In this document: positions 1 to 7,742 of the stretch, in pieces
How the letters are laid out: every line of letters begins with the position of its first letter
Numbering within the stretch: position 1 is the stretch's first letter
Origin: Candidatus Kuenenbacteria bacterium
GTDB lineage: Bacteria > Patescibacteriota > Patescibacteriia > UBA2196 > GWA2-42-15
Assembly: GCA_012798565.1 (NCBI GenBank)
Contig: JAAZMX010000007.1
Coordinates: forward strand, 1 to 32,525
DNA length: 32,525 nucleotides
Direction of reading: 5' to 3'
Notes under the pieces: generated by a model
Told to the model about the DNA's origin: nothing
The model's input: only the letters and a program-made list of their open reading frames with translations
Databases searched by the model: none
Program-made: the position numbers and the translations under genes

Positions 1-203
1 GTTTCTTGAATGTCAACATAAGCTTTGGTGCGGGCTTCCCCGCCAACCATGACCAGTCCGGTGGTCGCGTAGCATTCAATGCCGGCATGAGTATCAGGAT
101 CTTGTTTGATCATCGCATCATAAATACCATCAGACAGCTGATCGCAGATCTTGTCTGGATGACCCTCGGTAACCGATTCGGAAGTAAAAATATGTTTCAA
201 CAT
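1..203 (-). CDS. metK: S-adenosylmethionine synthetase, N-terminal part (cut by window edge)
   Basis: The reverse strand from the ATG at 203-201 reads [18 protein letters not shown] and then an [12 protein letters not shown] stretch. This is the hallmark N-terminus of methionine adenosyltransferase, including the TEGHPDK ATP/methionine-binding segment. About 67 residues are visible, ending in [15 protein letters not shown], before the window edge. MetK makes SAM from methionine and ATP in the cytoplasm. No Shine-Dalgarno precedes the ATG, as for nearly all genes here. It follows the SDR gene with a 25-nt gap on the same strand, so it may be the last visible gene of that run. The SAM link to the many methyltransferases and radical SAM enzymes of the window is inference. 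Confidence 0.93.
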   Translation of the reverse strand, partial: MLKHIFTSESVTEGHPDKICDQLSDGIYDAMIKQDPDTHAGIECYATTGLVMVGGEARTKAYVDIQE

Positions 204-228
204 AATTTTATAGCAGCTAAATTAATAA

Positions 229-1248
229 TTATGACTGATACAGGCGCAAATTTATTTTGGTAAATTCTATTGTGCGTTTAAAACCATCTTCCAGACCAAC
301 CAGCGGGAACCAACCGAGTGTTTCTCTGGCCAGGGTGATATCGGGAATATTATAGGAAGCAATATACCATTCAGGGTTACGATAAATAATCTTGGATTTT
401 GAATCAGTGAGTTTGATCGCCAGTTCGGCCGTGCTTTTAAGGGTGTGTTTTCCATAGTGGCCCAAATTGATCGGAGTAGTAAGAGACGAACCGGCCAATT
501 TGACCAAACCGTCAACAATATCATCAACATAGCAAAAAGTATTTTGGGTATTTTCATCCCCATAAACCACCAGGTCTTCATTGTTGATGGCACTGATGAT
601 AAAATCGGGAACGGAACGACCCTCGTTAAGGGCCATCCGAGGGCCGTAAGTGGTGAAAACACGGGCAATCTTGGCGTCGAGACCAAACTGACGCTGATAA
701 TAACTGACGATGGTTTCAGAAAAACGTTTGCCCTCGTCATAGGCACTGCGCGGACCGATGGGGTTGGTGCAGCCAAAATAATCTTCTTTGATTGGACCTT
801 GATCTTTGGGTATGCCATAAATATGCTGGCTGGAAACGTGAATGAAAGTAGCTTTGTACCTGACAGCGAGGTTGAGCATATTCTGAACACCGGCCGAGTT
901 GGCGCCGATAATTTCCAGGGCATATTTGGCATGATCTTTGGGTGCCGTAGGACAAGCAAGATTAAAAATCTTACTGATACCCTGAACGTTGATCTGAAAT
1001 TTTTTGAGTTCAGGATAATCATCAAGGTCAAGCGGCTCGGTAATGTCATGACGGATGAATTCAAAGTTTGGCAGCTGAAGCAGCTGGTCAATATTTTTCT
1101 CGTCGCCAGTAATAAAATTATCAATGGCAATAACGTTATAGTTTTTTACCAGAGAAGCGGCAAGATTGGAGCCGATAAAGCCGGCGGCACCGGTCAAAAT
1201 AATATTATCGCGGCCGGTAGCAAGAACGGTTCTGTCTTGGATTATCAT
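229..1248 (-). CDS. NAD-dependent epimerase/dehydratase, UDP-glucuronate decarboxylase-like
   Basis: Extended SDR of 339 aa. The Rossmann dinucleotide motif TGAAGFIG lies at residues 19-26 and the catalytic YDEGK at 170-174. The segments NLACPTAP, NPIGPRSAYDEGKR, ARVFTTYGPRM and FCYVDDIVDGLVKL follow the UDP-glucuronic acid decarboxylase (UXS) pattern closely. UXS makes UDP-xylose from UDP-glucuronate, which would suit a glycan locus. The segment normally STSEVYG in UXS and ArnA is here SSQHIYG (139-145), so the catalytic Glu is replaced by His142. The exact reaction is therefore uncertain; it could be a different nucleotide-sugar epimerase or dehydratase. The start is the ATG at 1248, without a Shine-Dalgarno. 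The gene lies 38 nt after the GtrA gene. Confidence 0.85.
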   Translation of the reverse strand: MIIQDRTVLATGRDNIILTGAAGFIGSNLAASLVKNYNVIAIDNFITGDEKNIDQLLQLPNFEFIRHDITEPLDLDDYPELKKFQINVQGISKIFNLACPTAPKDHAKYALEIIGANSAGVQNMLNLAVRYKATFIHVSSQHIYGIPKDQGPIKEDYFGCTNPIGPRSAYDEGKRFSETIVSYYQRQFGLDAKIARVFTTYGPRMALNEGRSVPDFIISAINNEDLVVYGDENTQNTFCYVDDIVDGLVKLAGSSLTTPINLGHYGKHTLKSTAELAIKLTDSKSKIIYRNPEWYIASYNIPDITLARETLGWFPLVGLEDGFKRTIEFTKINLRLYQS

Positions 1249-1286
1249 ACAATTATTATTTTAGATAGTAAGTTGCTAAGTTATAA

Positions 1287-1769
1287 TTATTTGGGGAAAG
1301 GCCCATTTTTTTTAAAAACCCAAATTTTGGTTAAATAATAAGTGAAGCCGGTGACCAGACCCATGGCGATAATTTTGCCGATAATATCATTGACAGTAAA
1401 ATGCTCGACAATGAGGAAAAGGAATAAGCCAGTGAGAATAAAACTTAAAATCAAAACAATAATAAAGCGAAAATATTGATAGTGAGAAGAGCCAGCATTA
1501 TGACGGAAGGTCCATTTTTTATGAAGGAAGAAACGAACAACACTGCCAACAAACATAGATAAGGCATTGGCCCAGAGATAATTTTCGTGCCAGAAATGAG
1601 AGAAACGAGTAAAAATAATATACAGGACAAGATCAAGAAAATTACTAAAATTACCAACGATCGAATATTTTATTAATTCTTTGGAGTCGGGGTAATGGCG
1701 GATAAAAGGCAGATTTCGGAAGCAAATGGCCGTTTTTTCATAAAAGAATTGTAAATATTTTTTAAGCAT
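1287..1769 (-). CDS. GtrA-family membrane protein
   Basis: About 160 aa from the ATG at 1769. A TTG three codons further upstream at 1778 would also be open, but the ATG gives the cleaner start MLKKYLQFF and leaves 11 nt after the preceding stop. Four hydrophobic segments are visible, with the GtrA-type features LIKYSIVGNFSNFLDL near the first membrane span, a basic KKWTF loop and a C-terminal YYLTKIWVFKK. GtrA proteins (PF04138) are small four-helix membrane proteins of polysaccharide loci, thought to help move polyprenyl-phosphate-linked sugars across the membrane. This one may supply a lipid-linked sugar to the membrane glycosyltransferases here (inference). Confidence 0.85.
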   Translation of the reverse strand: MLKKYLQFFYEKTAICFRNLPFIRHYPDSKELIKYSIVGNFSNFLDLVLYIIFTRFSHFWHENYLWANALSMFVGSVVRFFLHKKWTFRHNAGSSHYQYFRFIIVLILSFILTGLFLFLIVEHFTVNDIIGKIIAMGLVTGFTYYLTKIWVFKKNGPFPK

Positions 1770-1780
1770 AAAAAACAAAA

Positions 1781-3955
1781 TTATTTGCCGGCAGAAACCT
1801 TAACGCCGCCCCTAAATTTGGGATCATAGGCCATAAACTGGCCAAGGAGGCCACCGGTACCTCTAAAGATGCGGACGTGGGGACCACCACCCTGACCGGC
1901 ACCCGTGATAAGTTCATCTATCCCATCGCCGTTAATATCTCCTGAAGCCAAATTAACGCCGCCAGTAAATTTTTTATCATAAGCAAGAAACTGATTTTTT
2001 AGAATACCAAGTGAACTGAAAATTTTTATTTGGGGCGAAAGCTGGCTCATAGGAGCGATGGCGTAAGAAAGGCCGGAATCGTCATAATAACCGAAGGCCA
2101 CATTGATACCACCATAGAATTTATCAAAAGCCAGAAATTGTCTAATTAACTGGCCATGATAATTAAAGATTTTGACATAAGCTTGAGCGCCCGGACCGGA
2201 ACCAAGAATAATTTCTTCGAAACTGTCATTATTTACATCGCCAACGGCAATACTCAAGCCACCTTTGAAGAATTGATTAAGGGCCAAAAATTCTGAGAGC
2301 TTTTTGCCAGTTTGATTAAAAATCCTAACTAGCGGCTGATAACCGGCAGCCGGAACGGTAATAATTTCTTTCTGGCCGTCATTATTAACATCAGCAACCC
2401 CGACCCGCACGCCGAATTTCATTTCCTTATCATAGGCTAAAAATTTGGTTTTATAAACACCATTGATATCAAAGATATAAACCCAAGGTTCGGCTCCCTT
2501 TTCCGAGGAAACGATCAGTTCTTCCTGGTTGTCGCCATTGAGATCGCGGCTGGTAATATTGATGCCGTTACGGTTTGTTTTTTCCAGAGCGAAAAATTGA
2601 GAATATTGCTTGCCTTCAAAATAAGTTTTAACCTGAGGGCCACCGGATGGCCCAGGGGCGGTAACTAATTTATCAGTGCGAATTTCCAGTTGACTTAAAG
2701 AGTTTTTGGCGGCCGCCAAAGTGGCATAAACATTTAATTTGCCGTGTCCAAGTTTACCAAGATAGGTAGGGTTCTTGGCCTCAATATTATCAGTATTATT
2801 GAGTAAATAATCACGAATTTCTAAAATAGTTAATTCAGGCTTGAGCGCTTTGAGCAGACCGGCGGCGGCGCTGACTTGAGGAGCGGAAATAGAGGTACCA
2901 GACCAGAGACCGCCGTATTCCTTATCATATTGGGGGTGATTATTTTCTTGGAATAAAGTACTAAAGACACTCACGCCCGGAGTGACCAGGTCAATACATT
3001 TGCCATAGTTCGAAAAACTGGCCAGATGATCGTTGTTGTCAACCGAACCAACTCCGATAACCCAGTTATCCCCGGGGGTGTCACCATCATGACAAACTGG
3101 ATATTGAGGCTTGAAAGTCATATCAATCCCCTGATTGACTTCATTACCAGCCGCAGCCACAATCAGAATACCAGCTTGATAGGCCTTGGCGATGGCAGTT
3201 TTCAGGGTTTGCGATTCGCCCTCACCAACAAAGCTCAAGTTTATAATATGGGCGCCATTCAGGCGAGCATAGTCAATCGCCCTGGCAACGTCCAGAGTAC
3301 TACCGGTGCCTTCACCATTGAGAACTCGTAAAGCCATAATTTTGGCACGCCAATTAATACCAGTGATGCCGATTTTATTATTACCCTCGCCGGCAATCAC
3401 GCCGGCAATAATAGTGCCGTGGTTCATGCCAAGAAAATTATAATTACCATTAAATTTTGGTGAGGGATCCTGATCCTCGCTCAAGAAATCCCAGCCATAA
3501 TAATCATCAATATAACCATTACCATCATCATCAAGCCAATTGCCTGGGACTTCCTTGGTGTTGCGCCAGATATTATTTACGAGATCTGGATGATTTATAT
3601 TCACTCCTGTATCAATCACGGCAATGACCACACTGCTGTTACCAGTGCTGTAATTCCAGGCTTGTGGAACCTTAATCGAGGAAAGATAGGCTAACTGCTG
3701 AGGATAAAAAGTATCGTTGGGATCCAAAACTGAACGATAGAGATAGTTGGGCTCGAGGTATTCAATGGAATCATTATCTTGGCGATCAGAAATAAACTGC
3801 GCCACGGATTCATGGCCAGTATCCAATTGATAAATTTTGTCAGAATTTTTTAATTTGATAAGCACTTGGTTGGCTTGATGGGCTGGCGAACTGTCTATTT
3901 CGAAGTGCGAAGCGCGGATAGGCACACCAATAAAAAACAGGCCGATGATTATCAA
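1781..3955 (-). CDS. Secreted S8 (subtilisin-like) protease with C-terminal FG-GAP-like repeats
   Basis: The uninterrupted frame is 724 codons from a TTG at 3955, but the real start is probably the ATG at 4002 (see separate entry). Residues about 27-75 resemble an I9 propeptide. The subtilase domain spans about 90-415, with Asp115 (AVIDTGV), His179 (NHGTIIAG), oxyanion Asn271 (AAAGNE) and Ser355 (SGTSISAP), so all catalytic residues are present. Residues about 430-724 hold six roughly 48-residue repeats of the pattern GPHVRIF...FLAYD..F.GGV.VA.GD.NGDG.DE. Several carry a DxNxD calcium-loop motif, so a six-bladed beta-propeller is likely. The repeat linker between units 4 and 5 (YYDDSGLS) has lost the loop. 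Such proteins act outside the cell. The gene follows the Wzy-like gene directly. Confidence 0.88.
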   Translation of the reverse strand: MIIIGLFFIGVPIRASHFEIDSSPAHQANQVLIKLKNSDKIYQLDTGHESVAQFISDRQDNDSIEYLEPNYLYRSVLDPNDTFYPQQLAYLSSIKVPQAWNYSTGNSSVVIAVIDTGVNINHPDLVNNIWRNTKEVPGNWLDDDGNGYIDDYYGWDFLSEDQDPSPKFNGNYNFLGMNHGTIIAGVIAGEGNNKIGITGINWRAKIMALRVLNGEGTGSTLDVARAIDYARLNGAHIINLSFVGEGESQTLKTAIAKAYQAGILIVAAAGNEVNQGIDMTFKPQYPVCHDGDTPGDNWVIGVGSVDNNDHLASFSNYGKCIDLVTPGVSVFSTLFQENNHPQYDKEYGGLWSGTSISAPQVSAAAGLLKALKPELTILEIRDYLLNNTDNIEAKNPTYLGKLGHGKLNVYATLAAAKNSLSQLEIRTDKLVTAPGPSGGPQVKTYFEGKQYSQFFALEKTNRNGINITSRDLNGDNQEELIVSSEKGAEPWVYIFDINGVYKTKFLAYDKEMKFGVRVGVADVNNDGQKEIITVPAAGYQPLVRIFNQTGKKLSEFLALNQFFKGGLSIAVGDVNNDSFEEIILGSGPGAQAYVKIFNYHGQLIRQFLAFDKFYGGINVAFGYYDDSGLSYAIAPMSQLSPQIKIFSSLGILKNQFLAYDKKFTGGVNLASGDINGDGIDELITGAGQGGGPHVRIFRGTGGLLGQFMAYDPKFRGGVKVSAGK

Positions 3956-4002
3956 AAAATTAAAATAGCAGCAACTTTATTTTGGAAATAGGAAAAAGTC
4001 AT
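3954..4002 (-). other. Displaced signal-peptide start of the S8 protease: apparent one-base frameshift in a poly-T run
   Basis: On the minus strand an ATG at 4002 opens MTFSYFQNKVAAILIF and then meets TGA after a run of six T (plus-strand A run 3954-3959). With seven T in that run the frame would continue as ILIFLIIIGLFFIGVPIRA directly into the protease, giving a normal basic-plus-hydrophobic signal peptide with an RA cleavage-like end. The ATG lies 3 nt after the stop of the preceding gene, a natural operon spacing. The in-frame alternative, TTG at 3955, lacks the basic N-terminal region. This could be an assembly or read error, a true mutation, or slippage-based control. Confidence 0.75.
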
Positions 4003-4005
4003 AGA

Positions 4006-6228
4006 TTAGGGGTTGGAAATAAGATTATTGACGGTCATGCCTGGATGAGTGGCCAAGAAATCAGTTAATACTTTGTTAAACGAGGTTTGATCGCCGCTGT
4101 TCTGATAGATAGCCGCCAGTTGGCGCCAGTAGTCAATATTTTCGGGCTTGAGGTTAATTAATTTTTGATAAAGACTTATAAGGGTAGGATAATTTTTGGT
4201 TAGGCTATAAAGATTGACCAGGCGTTCAAGATTAACAATATTTTCTGACAACCCCAAATCAATCATAGTATTATACTCACTCGCGGCTTCTTCGTTCTGA
4301 CCAGTAATGATATAGGCCGTCAAGAGGAGCCAGCGGGCGTCAAGGTTTTTGGGGCTGAGAGCAACGCCCTTCTGAAAATAATTAGTGCCTTCCTTAAAAC
4401 TGCCCAGGCTAATAGCGGCTTGACCCATTTCAAAATAAATCTGCGGCCGTGTAGGCGATAATTTCAAGGCCTGCTCGCCCAGACGCAAGACCTGGCTGGG
4501 CAAAGTATGGTCGGTCGGAGTGGCGGCGTTGTACAAAATCATCAGATAAAGATAATTCTGCACATCAATGGGAGATTCGTCAATATTAGCCTTGATGGCC
4601 GAGAAGGCCGTTGCATAATTATCTTTTAATTGTTTTTGACCAGAAATATATTCAGAGCGGTTGAAATTTAAAATATTGTCTGTGAGCTTCTGCCGAATCT
4701 CCGGTGTGTGATAAGTATTAAGAGCTATGGCCTGCTGCATAGTGCTAATACCCTCGCCAATCTGGCCAAGATAGAATTTTTTTAATCCTTCTAGTGCCAG
4801 GGCGTTAGCTTTGGCTGGACGATAATTGAAGATAACAGCGGCTAGGATTAAAAATACCAGACAAGCAGCACTTAAAAAGTATTGGAGGGGCTGATAATTT
4901 TCCTCTGAAAGACCAGACTGGTAAAGACCCTGATGCCTATTAACAATAAAGCAGACGAAAGCTAAGACCATAAAAAGCATGATATAGGTAGGTAGACAAT
5001 CAAAAACAAAAATATTTTGGACAAAATGACCAAACAGAAAAGCGGTTGATAAAAGATAGATGGGCAAATTGGCACGATCCTTGAGGAGGAATTTGAAGAG
5101 ATAAAAAAAGCCCAGACCGAAAATAGCTAAATAGCCGATAAGGCCAAGCAGGCCAGCACTAACCGCGACATCAAAAACCGTATTGTGGGCGCGGTCAAAC
5201 CAAATTTGCGAGCCGTTGTCACGAAAAATTTCCGGATGAAAATATTTGTTGAAGGCAATATTGTAATTGTCCCAGCCATAGCCCAAAAGGAAGCGTTCGC
5301 GCCAACCGCGCCAAGAAGAGTCCCAGGCCAAGATACGTGATTGGGTAGTGATATCCGAGAGAGAAATAGTGGCAACGCGATTGAGAGTATTGGATTTGAC
5401 AATCCAAGAGGAATGACGATTACTCCAGACAAAAATAACAGAAAGCAGCAGAATAGACAAAAGCGATAAGGAAATAACTTTTACCCGACGGCGCGGCCAG
5501 AAAACAGCCAGAGCAATAAAGAGCGGGGGCAAGGTAACAGCCAAAGACAGAATAGCACCGCGTGTTTCAGTCTGCCAAAGAACATAAAGTTCAAAAATAA
5601 TTACCAATCCGGTGATTATTTTGGCCGGTATTTTTTTATATTCAAAAAATAAAAGCAAACTCAACCATAGGTGTCCGAGAGCATAGGCGCCAAGATAGGC
5701 CGGATTGCCCAAAGTAGATGATAGGCGGCCGGTGGCAGCGGAGACAATCCAAGAAATTTGGATATGCTCTTGCGCCAGAGCATATAAACCCACCAAAACA
5801 CTAATAAAAACCGAGGCACTAAAATATGACAGCCACTGACGACGTGAGCGCAGGGTTTGGGATAATAAAAAACAATAAATAATCAAATGAGAAATAGTCA
5901 AAGAACCTTCGCCACGCTCAATAGTACTCCAGAAGCTGCGGTAGGGATTGACACCGGTCAGACTAGTCAGAAGCACGATCAGTCCAAAGACCAGGATGGC
6001 GATGGTGAGTTTATGAAAACGCGGACGATACCAACGACAGAAGATGAGCAAAAGCAGATAGATAAAAAGAGCAAGCTCAATAATAAAGCGAAAATAAAAG
6101 ACTTTGAGCGAGATAAAAGGAAAAAGAAAATTCTCACCGACTAAAAGCGGGGTCAAAAGTGCTAAATATAAGCAAGCCCATAGACTATAGCGCAGATAGC
6201 GAACCAATGGTGAGTTAATATTAAACAT
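4006..6228 (-). CDS. O-antigen ligase / Wzy-type polytopic membrane protein with C-terminal TPR domain
   Basis: 740 aa from an ATG at 6228. Residues 1-465 carry about a dozen hydrophobic segments. The WzyC-type core includes STLGNPAYLGAYALGH (171-186), TETRGA (220-225) and a large extracellular loop of about 300-350 with RILAWDSSWRGW, GYGWDNYN and DRAHNTVFD (His348). These are typical of O-antigen ligases, Wzy polymerases and PglL-type O-oligosaccharyltransferases. Residues about 475-740 form tetratricopeptide-like helical repeats (for example LGQIGEGISTMQQAIALN and LGSFKEGTNYFQKGVALSP), probably outside the membrane. Transfer or polymerisation of a lipid-linked glycan is the likely role; sequence alone does not say whether to lipid, protein or chain end. 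It is divergent from the glycan operon that starts at 6334. Confidence 0.87.
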   Translation of the reverse strand: MFNINSPLVRYLRYSLWACLYLALLTPLLVGENFLFPFISLKVFYFRFIIELALFIYLLLLIFCRWYRPRFHKLTIAILVFGLIVLLTSLTGVNPYRSFWSTIERGEGSLTISHLIIYCFLLSQTLRSRRQWLSYFSASVFISVLVGLYALAQEHIQISWIVSAATGRLSSTLGNPAYLGAYALGHLWLSLLLFFEYKKIPAKIITGLVIIFELYVLWQTETRGAILSLAVTLPPLFIALAVFWPRRRVKVISLSLLSILLLSVIFVWSNRHSSWIVKSNTLNRVATISLSDITTQSRILAWDSSWRGWRERFLLGYGWDNYNIAFNKYFHPEIFRDNGSQIWFDRAHNTVFDVAVSAGLLGLIGYLAIFGLGFFYLFKFLLKDRANLPIYLLSTAFLFGHFVQNIFVFDCLPTYIMLFMVLAFVCFIVNRHQGLYQSGLSEENYQPLQYFLSAACLVFLILAAVIFNYRPAKANALALEGLKKFYLGQIGEGISTMQQAIALNTYHTPEIRQKLTDNILNFNRSEYISGQKQLKDNYATAFSAIKANIDESPIDVQNYLYLMILYNAATPTDHTLPSQVLRLGEQALKLSPTRPQIYFEMGQAAISLGSFKEGTNYFQKGVALSPKNLDARWLLLTAYIITGQNEEAASEYNTMIDLGLSENIVNLERLVNLYSLTKNYPTLISLYQKLINLKPENIDYWRQLAAIYQNSGDQTSFNKVLTDFLATHPGMTVNNLISNP

Positions 6229-6333
6229 ATTGAGTTTATTTTATAATATCTAAGACAAATAAACAAGCTGTATGAAAAACTTGAAAAAAGCGAGTGAATT
6301 GATTATAATAAAAACAAGTAAAATGCCCAAATC
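6229..6333. promoter_or_regulatory. Divergent intergenic promoter region
   Basis: This 105-nt A/T-rich spacer separates the leftward Wzy-like gene from the rightward glycan operon. The rightward promoter is listed separately. Leftward, a weak candidate is TTGTTT (plus-strand 6266-6261) with TATAAA (6245-6240); its 15-nt spacing is short, so it is only tentative. No obvious operator dyad was seen. Confidence 0.55.
6281..6309 (+). promoter_or_regulatory. Sigma70-type promoter of the plus-strand glycan operon
   Basis: The -35 box TTGAAA (6281-6286) and the exact -10 box TATAAT (6304-6309) are separated by 17 nt, the optimal spacing. Transcription would begin near 6316, leaving a leader of only about 18 nt before the ATG at 6334. 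The leader has no Shine-Dalgarno. Confidence 0.75.
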
Positions 6334-7713
6334 ATGATCAGCCCATTGGCTAAAATTAAAAGAATAATTTTATTTTTAGGGGATGTCAGCATCCTTTATT
6401 TTTCGTTATGGTTGACATTGCTCGTGCGCTATCAGAAAATAGTATCTGCTCCCGTTTGGAACAAACACTGGCTCCCCTTTACGCTGGTGTTCGGTTTATG
6501 GATTATCATCTTTTTTATCAATAAACTTTACGAATTAGAGACGGCTAAAAATAGTTTCCAGTTTTACAGCCTGCTCGGCAAAAGCATGCTTTGGTGCGCG
6601 CTAATCGGATTTGTCTTTTTTTATGTCGCCACGACCGGCATCTCGCCCAAAACAATCTTAATTTTGGATTTACTCATTTTCAGTGGCCTGTTTTTTATCT
6701 GGCGGCGTTTTTATAACCAATTAGTGGTTCACAAAAAATTTTTAGAGGAGGCCCTGATGATCGGCTTGACTGCGGAAACAATCAATTTAGCGCAAGAGAT
6801 AAACAGCCAGCCGCAAAAAGGCATTCGGGTAAAAACGCTCGTGCGGCTAGACAACAACCAGGCGCCATTGACGGTTGATCCGTTCTTTGAAGTGCTGGAC
6901 GAAACGGTTAATCTTCAAAATTTGATTATCAAAAACAAAATACGCCTGGTGATTGTCGCCAATAATTTGAATGAACATCAAAAATTGATCAATCACTTGT
7001 ATCAATCACTGGCGCAAAAGATCACGATTTTTGACTTGCCAAAATTTGCCGAGGAATTCACGGGGAAAATCCTGGTAAATACGATCGGTCAATTGTGGTT
7101 TTTGGAAAATATCAAAGAGGGCAATAAAAAGGCCTATGAAACTACCAAGCGCCTAACCGATATCGTCTTGTCTTTGGGTCTTTTGCTGTTGACCATGCCT
7201 TTTTTGCCCCTGATTTATGGCCTAATCAGGCTCGGCAGTCCTGGCCCAGGATTTTTTCAACAGCAGCGAACCGGACGTAATGGCAAAAAATTCATGGCTG
7301 TTAAATTCCGGACGATGAGCGTGGACGCGGAAAAAAACGGGCCGCAATGGGCGCAAAAGAATGATCCGCGCGTTACCCCGGTGGGGAGATTTATGCGCAA
7401 ATCACGAATTGATGAAATTCCGCAACTCGTTAACATCTTGCGAGGCGAAATGAGTTTTATCGGACCCCGGCCGGAAAGACCGGAATTTATTGAAAAATTG
7501 AAGACCACGATCCCCTTTTATGAGACACGCCTGCTCATTAAGCCCGGCTTGACCGGCTGGGCGCAAATTAATTTTCCCTATGGCGCGTCAGAAGCCGACG
7601 CCTTGGAAAAATTACAGTATGATTTGTATTATATCAAAAACCGTTCGCTGACTTTGGACTGGTCAATTATTTTGAAAACAATTAAAACGGTATTGAGCGG
7701 CGGCGGACAGTAA
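6334..7713 (+). CDS. Polyprenyl-phosphate sugar-1-phosphate transferase (initiating glycosylphosphotransferase)
   Basis: 459 aa. Four or five N-terminal membrane helices (about 10-130) are followed by a CoA-binding-like domain (about 135-255), another membrane segment at about 275-300 and the cytoplasmic catalytic domain. The catalytic domain has the bacterial sugar transferase motifs KFRTM (324-328), DPRVTPVGRFMRKSRIDEIPQ with the catalytic Asp-Glu pair at 360-361, GPRPE (377-381) and PGLTGWAQ. The family (PF02397, WbaP/WcaJ-like) transfers a hexose-1-phosphate from a nucleotide sugar to undecaprenyl phosphate and so starts lipid-linked glycan synthesis. As first gene after the strong promoter at 6281-6309 it heads the operon. 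The sugar transferred cannot be told from sequence. Confidence 0.93.
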   Translation: MISPLAKIKRIILFLGDVSILYFSLWLTLLVRYQKIVSAPVWNKHWLPFTLVFGLWIIIFFINKLYELETAKNSFQFYSLLGKSMLWCALIGFVFFYVATTGISPKTILILDLLIFSGLFFIWRRFYNQLVVHKKFLEEALMIGLTAETINLAQEINSQPQKGIRVKTLVRLDNNQAPLTVDPFFEVLDETVNLQNLIIKNKIRLVIVANNLNEHQKLINHLYQSLAQKITIFDLPKFAEEFTGKILVNTIGQLWFLENIKEGNKKAYETTKRLTDIVLSLGLLLLTMPFLPLIYGLIRLGSPGPGFFQQQRTGRNGKKFMAVKFRTMSVDAEKNGPQWAQKNDPRVTPVGRFMRKSRIDEIPQLVNILRGEMSFIGPRPERPEFIEKLKTTIPFYETRLLIKPGLTGWAQINFPYGASEADALEKLQYDLYYIKNRSLTLDWSIILKTIKTVLSGGGQ

Positions 7714-7716
7714 GAT

Positions 7717-7742
7717 GAATTATGAATAGTGAATTATGAATA
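7717..7742 (+). repeat. 12-bp direct repeat GAATTATGAATA spanning a start codon
   Basis: Two exact copies lie at 7717-7728 and 7731-7742. The second contains the ATG (7736) of the next glycosyltransferase. The first has in-frame ATGs that stop after 3-4 codons. Tandem AT-rich words like this fill several small gaps of the window. Confidence 0.7.

Noticed and set aside
267-1130. 287-codon minus-strand frame inside the SDR gene
   Set aside because: It is a shifted frame of the same gene with no recognisable motifs.
445-1338. Long plus-strand open frame (297 codons) opposite the SDR gene
   Set aside because: It lies antisense to a clearly recognised SDR with all its motifs, and its own translation shows no known domain. 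It is a shadow of the coding strand.
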